This document shows positions 54,369 through 61,572 of a DNA stretch of 64,000 nucleotides, piece after piece (positions within the stretch are counted from its first letter, which is position 1; each line of letters opens with the position of its first letter). The DNA comes from Hyphomicrobiales bacterium. GTDB lineage: Bacteria > Pseudomonadota > Alphaproteobacteria > Rhizobiales > Rhizobiaceae. The translations under genes were made by a program, and so were the position numbers. The notes under the pieces were generated by a model. That model was not told the origin of the DNA, made no database searches, and saw only the letters and a list, made by a program, of their open reading frames with translations. The stretch lies in contig UCMT01000008.1 in assembly GCA_900473795.1 (NCBI GenBank), positions 62,001 through 126,000 on the forward strand, given 5' to 3'.

Positions 54369-54663
54369 TGTCTTTACCACCGGATTTGACGAGGGCGACG
54401 AGACGCTCCTTGTCGTAGGCTGCCTCAAGCTCGGCGGCGGCCTTGTCGGCTTCCGCCTCCAGATCGTCGGAGACCGGGACAGGATCGGCCTTGCGCCATT
54501 CGGCGAGATAGTCACCGCTATCGGCAGCGCCGGTGCGCATGGCGCACATGTCGATCGCCTCGGTAAAGCGCAGGGTGAGTTCGCGCTTGGCGCTCTTGCG
54601 GCCCTGCTTGATGATGACCTGCGCGGGAATGTCGCGCCAGTAAACGATAATGCGATCTGCCAT
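54361..54663 (-). CDS. PF13769-like ('virulence factor') small protein
   Basis: 100 residues from the ATG at 54663 with GAGGAGAA upstream. The sequence ADRIIVYWRDIPAQVIIKQGR...KRELTLRFTEAIDMCAMR matches a small family named 'virulence factor' in databases, a misleading name since no such activity is shown. It is cytoplasmic with a helical, acidic second half. It is the first gene of the six-gene folate/corrinoid operon and overlaps the MetV-like gene by eight bases, which suggests a real role in this pathway. Confidence 0.65.
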   Translation of the reverse strand: MADRIIVYWRDIPAQVIIKQGRKSAKRELTLRFTEAIDMCAMRTGAADSGDYLAEWRKADPVPVSDDLEAEADKAAAELEAAYDKERLVALVKSGGKDNG

Positions 54664-54775
54664 ATGCCCGAATTCTCCTCTTGGCCGACAATGCGCATCT
54701 CTGCGCCTCATGGCTCACCTTGGCACGACGCGCGTCATGCTCAAAAGCGACCCATTGTCCACGCTGAGGATATAA

Positions 54776-55567
54776 CTACCAGATCCCGCGCGTGAAGCCG
54801 TTCCAGAGCCATGTCCAGATCGGCGGATGATACCATTGGCGGGAAGACCCGTTTGCGGGCAAGGGTTTGAGGGTACCGGAAAAGACGTCTTCGACGGCGC
54901 GAATCGCAATGTTGGTCGAGGCTGCGGTCTGAAGCAGCGGATAGGTGTGCAGCGTGTCGCTTTTCGACGGCGTCATGCGCGACTGATAGAGAATGTCGCC
55001 GGTATCGACGCCCGTATCGACCAGATGCACGGTCGCGCCGAAATTTCTTTCGTCGTTCTCGATCCGTGCCCAGTAGCCACCCATCAGGCCGCGGTATTGC
55101 GGGTTGATGCCGGCATGGAAATTGATGACCGGGCAGGGCATGGCCGCCAGCGTCGCCGCCGTAAGCATGCGGCAGCTGACCAGGAACACGACAGCCGGAC
55201 CAGTTCGCCGGATGTGGTCGATCGCTGCAGCGCTGTTGATCGATTCGATCTCGGTGACCGGGATCGTCGGGTCAACGGCGTCGCTGACGCCATAGTCGCG
55301 CAATATGTCTTCGGCGCGTTGCTCGGTGAACCGTTTTCCAAATTTCGACACCACCATCGTGGCGAACTGGCCGGCGGCGGTCACCCAGCCGAGTTTGCGG
55401 GCGCGGCGCTTCAGGAAGAGCGTCTTTGATTCCGGCTGCTCGATGAGTACCGTGACATTGGCAAAATGGGCATTGAGCGCGTTGATCAGGACCTGCGGAT
55501 TTCGTCCACCCGCCGTCACGATCACAATGGGTTTGCCTCGTACCGCTTCCATCGCTGCAATCGTCAA
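54776..55567 (-). CDS. Formyltransferase family protein
   Basis: 263 residues counted from a TTG whose last bases overlap the exoD stop; an ATG at 55552 is an alternative without a ribosome site. The folate-dependent formyltransferase core has its triad Asn149, His151 (VINFHAG) and Asp188 (VDTGVDTGDILYQ). The first 60 residues form a Rossmann-like start, VIVTAGGRNPQVLI. Unlike Fmt there is no C-terminal tRNA-binding domain, so a sugar-nucleotide or small-amine N-formylation is likelier. Coupling to exoD points to polysaccharide; use of 10-formyl-THF ties it loosely to the nearby folate genes. Confidence 0.75.
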   Translation of the reverse strand: MTIAAMEAVRGKPIVIVTAGGRNPQVLINALNAHFANVTVLIEQPESKTLFLKRRARKLGWVTAAGQFATMVVSKFGKRFTEQRAEDILRDYGVSDAVDPTIPVTEIESINSAAAIDHIRRTGPAVVFLVSCRMLTAATLAAMPCPVINFHAGINPQYRGLMGGYWARIENDERNFGATVHLVDTGVDTGDILYQSRMTPSKSDTLHTYPLLQTAASTNIAIRAVEDVFSGTLKPLPANGSSRQWYHPPIWTWLWNGFTRGIW

Positions 55568-56205
55568 ACGATGAACGTCAGGACCGCGCCGGCGGCGGCA
55601 ATGATGGTGCCGGCCACGATCAGCGACACGACGCCGATCAGCGCGCCGGCCACAAGACCGAGGCCATCCCGCTCCATGTGGGCAAAGCCGATAATGGCGA
55701 GGGCGAAGGCGGGAAGCCAGTTACCGAAGGGAATAGGCAGGAAGATCACGATTGCGAGGATCAAGGCCAAGAGGCCGATCACCCGTTCGGCCAGCCGGCC
55801 GCCGAGAAACCAGCCGCGCGGTTTGATCAGTGCTTCGGCGCGTTGCAGCCAGGGCGAAATGCGGTTGACGAAGACGAAGAAGGTCGCGTTTTCGAAAGCG
55901 TAGTCCCCCATGCGCTTCGGTAGCCAGATGCGGGTGTGCCGTGACGCTAGCATCTGCCAGGCAACGAAGATCAGCGGCAGGCCGAGAATGAAGGTGGAGC
56001 CAGGCGGCAGCGGGATGAGGTTGGGAAGGGCAAAGACGACGAGAAATGCACCGAACGATCGATCTTCCATGGCAACCGCGAGATCGCGCAGCGTAATCTT
56101 CGGTCCGGCGGTGAGCGACAGGTTGCGCAGAAGCTGGGAAAGCTGTTGCGGGTGGCTGCGCGTGTCAGTCCTTGGCAGTGCCGCCGTTGCGAAAGTGTCC
56201 GTCAT
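55564..56205 (-). CDS. exoD: ExoD-family membrane protein
   Basis: 213 residues. KITLRDLAVAMEDRSFGAFLVVFALPNLIPLPPGSTFILGLPLIF is the ExoD signature, followed by two or three C-terminal helices (IGLLALILAIVIFLPIPFG, IIGFAHMERDGL). ExoD is an inner-membrane protein linked to exopolysaccharide synthesis and nodule invasion in Ensifer meliloti. Its stop overlaps the start of the formyltransferase gene. Confidence 0.85.
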   Translation of the reverse strand: MTDTFATAALPRTDTRSHPQQLSQLLRNLSLTAGPKITLRDLAVAMEDRSFGAFLVVFALPNLIPLPPGSTFILGLPLIFVAWQMLASRHTRIWLPKRMGDYAFENATFFVFVNRISPWLQRAEALIKPRGWFLGGRLAERVIGLLALILAIVIFLPIPFGNWLPAFALAIIGFAHMERDGLGLVAGALIGVVSLIVAGTIIAAAGAVLTFIV

Positions 56206-56334
56206 CCCCGTCCCCTTTTGTTGTGTTTGTTCAGGGAGTGTCGCGGGCAGCCGTTACGATGCACTTAAATCAAATGCGATCAGCGCGGCAAAATTCAGCG
56301 CAGGGCTAACAGATGGTTTCCGGACGGGGAAATG

Positions 56335-56955
56335 TCAGGCGTGAAGCAGAGCCGGCGTCAGATCGCCAAAACCGGTAAAACGGTATTCATAGGCGAGACC
56401 GAGCGTTTCTGCCGCAGCTCTTGCTTTTTGCTGCAGCTTTTCATCCTCGACCTGCGACAGGTAGACGAGCTTCTTGTAGTGGCCGAAATACATGTCGCGC
56501 AGCTCCGGATGGCGGTCCAGTCCCAAGGGCTCGATGACGAATGCCTCGAACTGGCGGGCCAGGAAATCCGTGAGAAAAAACGACGTGAAATCGTCCTCCC
56601 AGCGGGAATCGAAGGCGGCATTGCCGGCAAAGAAGGAATAACAGTGCGGCCCGGCAATACGCTCGACCTTTTCCTCTTCGCAGAGCTTGTCCAAGAGGCC
56701 GCCGGTGCCGCAATCGGCATAGGCGATGAAGATGCGGCTGAACCCTTCGGCGCGCGCCTTGTGGATCGCCGCCTTGATGCCGGGGGTGATCTTTTCCGGG
56801 GTGTTGTGCCAGATCGCGGGCAAGCATATGAGGTCGATGTGGTCGAGCCCGTTTGCTTCGCACACGGCGAGGATTTCGCGGGCAATCGCGCCACAACCGA
56901 TGACGTGAACTTTTTCCGCTTTCGCGCGTTGCATAGCCGAAGATGATTCTGCCAT
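56335..56955 (-). CDS. DUF1638 protein
   Basis: 206 residues from the ATG at 56955 after CAGGTGGG. VHVIGCGAIAREILAVCEANG near 15-35 is a Rossmann-like opening; AYADCGTGGLLDKLCEEE (around 95-112) and PHCYSFFAGN follow the conserved Cys/Asp pattern of DUF1638. These proteins are found near methyltransferase/corrinoid genes in anaerobes and marine bacteria, where their role is unknown. It is divergent from the entericidin gene with 35 bases between starts. The conserved cysteines could bind metal. Confidence 0.72.
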   Translation of the reverse strand: MAESSSAMQRAKAEKVHVIGCGAIAREILAVCEANGLDHIDLICLPAIWHNTPEKITPGIKAAIHKARAEGFSRIFIAYADCGTGGLLDKLCEEEKVERIAGPHCYSFFAGNAAFDSRWEDDFTSFFLTDFLARQFEAFVIEPLGLDRHPELRDMYFGHYKKLVYLSQVEDEKLQQKARAAAETLGLAYEYRFTGFGDLTPALLHA

Positions 56956-56990
56956 CTTGCCCACCTGTTTCAGTTCAAGGAACCCAAGCC

Positions 56991-57149
56991 ATGACAGCAA
57001 AGACAATCGCCACCATCGGTCTCGTGCTCTTTTCGCTCACCACGCTCGCGTCATGCGGCAACACCATCCGCGGCATGGGCGCGGACACGGCCAACGCGGT
57101 GGATGCAACCCAGGATGCCGGCCGCAAGGTCGAACGCGCTGCCAACTAG
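56991..57149 (+). CDS. Entericidin-type small lipoprotein
   Basis: 52 residues from an ATG after TTCAAGGAACC. Signal with lipobox LASC at residue 18; mature chain GNTIRGMGADTANAVDATQDAGRK-like and short, the EcnA/EcnB pattern. In many rhizobia it is a general envelope lipoprotein rather than a known toxin-antitoxin. It shares a short divergent promoter region with the DUF1638 gene. Confidence 0.78.
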   Translation: MTAKTIATIGLVLFSLTTLASCGNTIRGMGADTANAVDATQDAGRKVERAAN

Positions 57150-57170
57150 AGCTTGGCCCAATATATAAGA

Positions 57171-57205
57171 AAACCGGCCGCGCTTTTCATCAGCGCCGCC
57201 GGTTT
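57171..57205. terminator. Bidirectional terminator between entericidin and corrinoid genes
   Basis: AAACCGGC (57171-57178) pairs with GCCGGTTT (57198-57205), with an inner GCGC/GCGC. On the minus strand it is followed by TTCTTATAT, so it ends the corrinoid protein's transcript (stop at 57228); it can also end the entericidin transcript. Confidence 0.75.
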
Positions 57206-57227
57206 CACATGGTCAAATTGGTTTTGA

Positions 57228-57926
57228 TCAGGCGCCGGACAGCTGGTTGTGCTTGCGCTTCATGAAATCCTTGGCCGTTTCGACGGCGACCGCCGCATCG
57301 CGGCAATAGGCGTCGGCGCCAACGGCCTTGCCGAATTCCTCGTTGAGTGGCGCACCACCGACGAGAACGACGTAGTCGTCGCGCATGCCCTTTTCCTTCA
57401 TCGTGTCGATCACGACCTTCATATAGGGCATGGTTGTCGTCAAAAGCGCCGACATGCCGAGAATGTCCGGCTTTTCGCGCTCGATGGCGTCGAGGTAGTT
57501 TTCGACGGGGTTGTTGATGCCGAGGTCGACGACGTCGAAGCCGGCGCCTTCCATCATCATGCCGACGAGGTTCTTGCCGATATCGTGGATGTCACCCTTG
57601 ACGGTGCCGATGACGACCTTGCCCTGCTTCGGCGCGCCGGTGGCGGCAAGCAGCGGGCGCAGGATGGTCATGCCGGCCTTCATCGCGTTGGCGGACAAGA
57701 GAACTTCGGGAACGAACAGGATGCCGTCGCGGAAGTCGATGCCGACGATGCGCATGCCCTCGACCAGTGCCTGGGTCAGGACGTCGTAGGGCGCCCAACC
57801 GCGCTTCAGAAGGATGTTGGTGCCATCCTCGATCTCTTCCTTCAACCCGTCATAGAGGTCGTCATGCATCTGCTGCACGAGTTCGTCGTCGGAAAGATCC
57901 TCGAGAATGATTTCGTCGTCTGCCAT
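57228..57926 (-). CDS. Corrinoid (methyl-carrier) protein, MttC/MtgC-like
   Basis: 232 residues from the ATG at 57926 with GAGGAAAC upstream. N-terminal helical cap about 10-90 (the B12-binding 2 type, ALVEGMRIVGIDFRDG, FVPEVLLSANAMKAGM), then the B12-binding Rossmann domain with the DxHxxG motif Asp112-Ile-His114-Asp-Ile-Gly117, MSALLTTTM near 160 and VGGAPLNEEFG near 195. His114 should be the lower cobalt ligand. It carries the methyl group between the MttB-family protein and the folate enzyme. It is divergent from the methyltransferase with a 390-base shared control region. Confidence 0.9.
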   Translation of the reverse strand: MADDEIILEDLSDDELVQQMHDDLYDGLKEEIEDGTNILLKRGWAPYDVLTQALVEGMRIVGIDFRDGILFVPEVLLSANAMKAGMTILRPLLAATGAPKQGKVVIGTVKGDIHDIGKNLVGMMMEGAGFDVVDLGINNPVENYLDAIEREKPDILGMSALLTTTMPYMKVVIDTMKEKGMRDDYVVLVGGAPLNEEFGKAVGADAYCRDAAVAVETAKDFMKRKHNQLSGA

Positions 57927-58316
57927 GATTAGGTTTCCTCGGTTCCTGGCGCTGCCCGGCTCAACCTCCCGGACGGACGCACTATACTTAGCTTTGTTGG
58001 TTCCAAAAGCTCTTTTCGAATGCGACGTCGCAAGCGACGAAAAACGACGGCCCCTATGTGATGCAGCATCGCAGCTCTCTGTACTCAACAAAAACAAGGT
58101 TTTATATGACAGCCCGGCGCCGATTCTGCCAGATATTGCACCTTCTGTTCATCAGGATGGGTGAAAATGCGGCGCGCTCTGTCTTCGGGCAGGGCGCTCT
58201 GTTAAGACCGTGTCCGAGTTGCGCCACTTGTTGGCGCACAGAGAACCGTTCCGATGCCGAGGCTTGGTAGCATAGGCTCGACAAGTGCGCAGGATACGCG
58301 CGGGAGAGGATGGCAC
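57927..58316. promoter_or_regulatory. Divergent control region of the corrinoid and MttB genes
   Basis: The gap contains the 12-base perfect palindrome TGCGACGTCGCA (58022-58033) and AGCGAC at 58034-58039, which share TGCGAC with the array beside the GlxA-type gene. A second inverted repeat, TGCGCCA/TGGCGCA with a five-base spacer, lies at 58220-58238. I see no gene and no cobalamin-riboswitch-like element in it. Confidence 0.5.
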
Positions 58317-59891
58317 ATGACCGAAGTAACGGAACACACGGAAGAAAGTGGCGGCGGACGCCGTTCGCGCGGCGAAGGACGGGGTGCGGCCGCAAGGCGC
58401 GCCTCGCGCACCGGCGGCGGCGCTGGTCCGTCGCTTCCCTATATCACCCGCAAGATCCGCGAGTACGAGGTTCTCGATGAGGAAGGCCTGCAGCTGATCG
58501 AGCGCAACGCCGACACGGTTCTCGAGGAAATCGGCATCGAATTCCGTGAGGACGCCGAAGCCTTGGCGCTGTGGAAGGAAGCAGGGGCCGACGTCAAGGG
58601 CGAGCGCGTGCATTTCCCGAAGGGCCTGTGCCGCGAGCTTCTGAAGTCCGCGCCGCCGGTGTTCACCTGGCATGCGCGCAATCCCGAGCGCAGCGTGCAG
58701 ATCGGTGGCAAGGCCACCGTCTTCGCGCCGGTCTACGGTCCTCCCTTCGTGCGCGATCTCGAAGGCGTCCGGCGCTATGCGACGATCGAAGACTTTCGCA
58801 ATTTCGTGAAGCTCGCCTATATGGCGCCGTCCATGCACTCTTCGGGTGGCACGGTCTGCGAACCGGTCGATATTCCGGTCAACAAGCGCCATCTCGACAT
58901 GGTCTACAGCCATATCAAATATTCCGACAAGCCGTTCATGGGCTCGGTCACGGCGCCGGAACGCGCAGAAGACACGATCGCGATGGCAAAGCTCGTTTTC
59001 GGCGATGATTTCGTCGAGAACAACTGCGTCACGCTCAACCTGATCAATGCCAACTCGCCGATGGTGTTCGACGAGACCATGGTCGGCGCGTTGAAGGTCT
59101 ACGCGCGTCACAACCAGGCAACGGTGATCTCGCCGTTCATTCTTTCGGGCGCCATGAGCCCGGTGACGGTCGCTGGCACGCTGACGCAGATTCTGGCCGA
59201 GGTGCTGGCGGGTGCCTCCTTTACCCAGTTGATCCGCAAGGGTGCGCCGGTGCTGTTCGGCACGTTCGCAGCCTCGATTTCGATGCAGTCCGGTGCGCCG
59301 ACCTTCGGTACACCGGAGCCGTCGCTGGTCTCCTACGGCGCAGCTCAGCTTGCGCGACGGATTGGTCTGCCGTTCCGTACCGGCGGGTCGCTTTGCGGCT
59401 CCAAGGTTCCGGATGCGCAGGCGGCACATGAGTCGGCCAACACGCTCAACATGACGCTGCTTGCCGGCACGAACTTCTCGCTGCATGCCGCTGGCTGGCT
59501 CGAAGGTGGCCTGGTGTCGTCCTACGAGAAGTTCATGATCGACCAGGACCAGCTCGGCATGATGCAGAAGATGGCCGAAGGTGTCGATCTCTCCGAAAAC
59601 GCGCAGGCGCTCGACGCCATCCGCGAAGTCGGTCCGGGCAGCCATTATCTCGGCTGCGCCCATACGCAGGCCAACTTCCAGACGGCATTCTATCGCTCGG
59701 CGCTTGCTGACAACAACTCCTTCGAGCAGTGGGAAATCGAGGGTGAGAAGCGAATCGAGCAGCGTGCCAATGCCTTGGCCCGCAATTGGTTGGAGCATTA
59801 CGAGGCGCCGCATCTCGATCCGGCGATCGACGACGCGCTCAAGGACTATATCGCTCGCAAGAAGGACTCCATGCCGGACGCCTTCACCTGA
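58317..59891 (+). CDS. MttB-superfamily corrinoid methyltransferase, non-pyrrolysine
   Basis: 524 residues from the ATG at 58317 (GAGAGGA before it). After a Gly/Arg-rich tail (11-38) the chain follows the trimethylamine methyltransferase family (LDEEGLQLIERNADTVLEEIG, RHNQATVISPFILSGAMSPVT, GTPEPSLVSYGAAQLAR, LLAGTNFSLHAAGWLEGGL). No in-frame UAG occurs, so it lacks pyrrolysine, as do MtgB, MtpB and MtcB, which use glycine betaine, proline betaine or carnitine. It should move a methyl group from a quaternary amine to the corrinoid protein; the substrate is not readable. A TGA ends it at 59891, but the frame continues coding-like to 60002 (see next entry). Confidence 0.85.
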   Translation: MTEVTEHTEESGGGRRSRGEGRGAAARRASRTGGGAGPSLPYITRKIREYEVLDEEGLQLIERNADTVLEEIGIEFREDAEALALWKEAGADVKGERVHFPKGLCRELLKSAPPVFTWHARNPERSVQIGGKATVFAPVYGPPFVRDLEGVRRYATIEDFRNFVKLAYMAPSMHSSGGTVCEPVDIPVNKRHLDMVYSHIKYSDKPFMGSVTAPERAEDTIAMAKLVFGDDFVENNCVTLNLINANSPMVFDETMVGALKVYARHNQATVISPFILSGAMSPVTVAGTLTQILAEVLAGASFTQLIRKGAPVLFGTFAASISMQSGAPTFGTPEPSLVSYGAAQLARRIGLPFRTGGSLCGSKVPDAQAAHESANTLNMTLLAGTNFSLHAAGWLEGGLVSSYEKFMIDQDQLGMMQKMAEGVDLSENAQALDAIREVGPGSHYLGCAHTQANFQTAFYRSALADNNSFEQWEIEGEKRIEQRANALARNWLEHYEAPHLDPAIDDALKDYIARKKDSMPDAFT

Positions 59892-60002
59892 AGCGAGCCC
59901 GAGAACGCCAGGGAGCAAGGCGGCGCGGCACAGGTGGCCGACCTCATCCAGAAAGAGGTCTGGCGTCCGCATTACGACCGACAGGGGCCGAAGCCGAAAT
60001 GA
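59892..60002 (+). other. Coding-like extension beyond the MttB stop
   Basis: In the same frame as the methyltransferase, after the TGA at 59889-59891, 36 sense codons follow (ending EVWRPHYDRQGPKPK) with strong G/C at third positions, then TGA at 60000-60002 that overlaps the next start as ATGA. This looks like the former or read-through C-terminus. Chance cannot be excluded with only 36 codons. Confidence 0.4.
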
Positions 60003-60703
60003 GCGGCCCTGTGACATCATCAGATGATGTTTTGAAGAAACTCCGTGCGGTCCTTGAACCGCACGGAGTTTTTTTGCGCGGTGTCGTCAATTTTGCTGAA
60101 GGAGATGCGACACCGATCCTGAAGGACGGACAGGCGGCTGCAAGTGTCGTCCTACTCGGAAATATTGGCAGTTCCATCTGGCCGGCATTCGAACGCTGGC
60201 GCGGTGCGCCGGCGAACAAGGACGTACGGAACCCACTCGACATCTGGTCGAAAGCTGTGATCGAGCCGGTCGCGCGAGACTTCGGCGCAACTGCCTATTT
60301 CCCTTCGGATCCGCCATGGCAGCCTTTCCAGCAATGGGCGATGCGCGCCGAGGGCCTGCAGCCGTCGCCTCTCGGCATCCTCATCCATCCGGAGTACGGC
60401 CTGTGGCACGGATATCGCGGTGCGCTCGGCTTTGGCCGTGCTCTTGCCGCCGCACCGCCGGTGCGCCACGCGCATCCCTGCGACCGCTGTTCCGGCAAGC
60501 CCTGCCTGTCGGCCTGTCCCGCGGCTGCCGTCCTGGCTTCCGGATTTCATATGTCGCCCTGTCGCACGCATCTCGGAACACTGGAGGGGCAGGCCGGGTG
60601 CATGGTGAGCGGATGTCTCGCCCGCAATGCCTGTCGGGTCGGGGTGCAACACCGCTATCAGCCGGAACAGCTGCAGTTTCATATGGCTGCGCTCAGTGTG
60701 TAG
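59999..60703 (+). CDS. Fe-S protein linked to the MttB gene
   Basis: 234 residues from the ATG at 59999. The C-terminal third has eight cysteines: Cys161, 164, 169 and 173 (CDRCSGKPCLSACP, a ferredoxin-type motif) and Cys188, 201, 206 and 212. Either one 4Fe-4S cluster with extra thiols or two clusters is possible. The N-terminal 150 residues resemble no family I can name (some similarity in style to QueG-type proteins). It overlaps the coding-like MttB tail by four bases, so it is probably translated with the methyltransferase and may deliver electrons for corrinoid activation. Confidence 0.65.
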   Translation: MSGPVTSSDDVLKKLRAVLEPHGVFLRGVVNFAEGDATPILKDGQAAASVVLLGNIGSSIWPAFERWRGAPANKDVRNPLDIWSKAVIEPVARDFGATAYFPSDPPWQPFQQWAMRAEGLQPSPLGILIHPEYGLWHGYRGALGFGRALAAAPPVRHAHPCDRCSGKPCLSACPAAAVLASGFHMSPCRTHLGTLEGQAGCMVSGCLARNACRVGVQHRYQPEQLQFHMAALSV

Positions 60704-60768
60704 CATTTCGACCGTCATTTTGCTTTTGTCGCCGGGCAGACTCGGATGCTGCATGAAAAGGGATTTGG

Positions 60769-61518
60769 ATGTTCCGCTATTGGAGTATCGGGTTGGCCAT
60801 GACTGCTTTTGTTTCTTCCGCTGACGACGCTGCTGCCGCCTGCCGTAAGGTGATGCATCTGACGCAGCCGTATGTGGTGTGCAGCTTCGACCCTGCCGCG
60901 AGCGACATCCGCATTTTCCATCGTGGCCATGACGGTCTGCCCTATGGCGGGTTCGAAAACCTCTCCCGGGACCTGCGGCAGGAGGGCGAGTATCTCGAAT
61001 TTGCGATGAACGGCGGCATGTACGAGGCAGACCTGAGCTCTGTCGGATTGCTGATCACCGACGGCGTCGAGCGAAAGGCGATCGATCGCAGCAAAAGCTG
61101 GGGCAATTTCTATCTGAAGCCGAACGGCGTCTTTTTCCTGCAGGGTGACCGGGCAGGCGTGATGGAGACCGAGGCTTATGTCGCGGCGCGGATGAAACCG
61201 GATTTCGCGACGCAATCCGGCCCGATGCTCGTTATCGAGGGGACGCTGCATCCTGCGTTCCTGCCGCAAAGCGACAGCCTGCAGATTCGCAACGGCGTCG
61301 GTGTCGCGCGCGACGGAAAGGTTGTTTTCGCCATTTCGCTGGAACCGGTGCGCTTCCATGATTTTGCGACGCTGTTTCGCGATGAGCTCGATTGCGCCAA
61401 CGCGCTGTTCCTCGATGGCTCGATCTCCAGCCTGTTTTCGCCGAGCATGAATCGCTATAACAATACCCATCCGATAGGCCCGATCATCGCCGTGACGAAA
61501 AAAGCGCCCGGCCAATAA
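60769..61518 (+). CDS. DUF2233 (NAGPA-like phosphodiester glycosidase family) secreted protein
   Basis: 249 residues. Signal peptide 1-23 (ending AAA-C). FAMNGGMYEADLSSVGLLI (about 75-93), LKPNGVFFL and LDGSISSLFSP match the DUF2233/NAGPA fold, whose best known member uncovers mannose-6-phosphate; bacterial ones act on unknown extracellular glycans or sugar phosphates. It is periplasmic or secreted. It lies 65 bases after the Fe-S gene, probably a separate unit. Confidence 0.8.
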   Translation: MFRYWSIGLAMTAFVSSADDAAAACRKVMHLTQPYVVCSFDPAASDIRIFHRGHDGLPYGGFENLSRDLRQEGEYLEFAMNGGMYEADLSSVGLLITDGVERKAIDRSKSWGNFYLKPNGVFFLQGDRAGVMETEAYVAARMKPDFATQSGPMLVIEGTLHPAFLPQSDSLQIRNGVGVARDGKVVFAISLEPVRFHDFATLFRDELDCANALFLDGSISSLFSPSMNRYNNTHPIGPIIAVTKKAPGQ

Positions 61519-61572
61519 AATAATTCGCCTGTCGCCCCAAGGATTCGTCATCGCGGAACGTCTCAATACCAG

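Noticed and set aside
57927-58316. Cobalamin riboswitch before the corrinoid or MttB gene
   Set aside because: No B12-box-like sequence or multi-stem pattern could be seen; only two short inverted repeats.
58317-59891. Pyrrolysine-type MttB with in-frame UAG
   Set aside because: The frame has no UAG; the gene belongs to the non-pyrrolysine branch.
59880-59960. Selenocysteine at the TGA of the MttB gene
   Set aside because: I see no obvious SECIS-like stem just after the TGA, and the position at the family's usual C-terminus does not fit a catalytic residue. A nonsense change or read-through is simpler.
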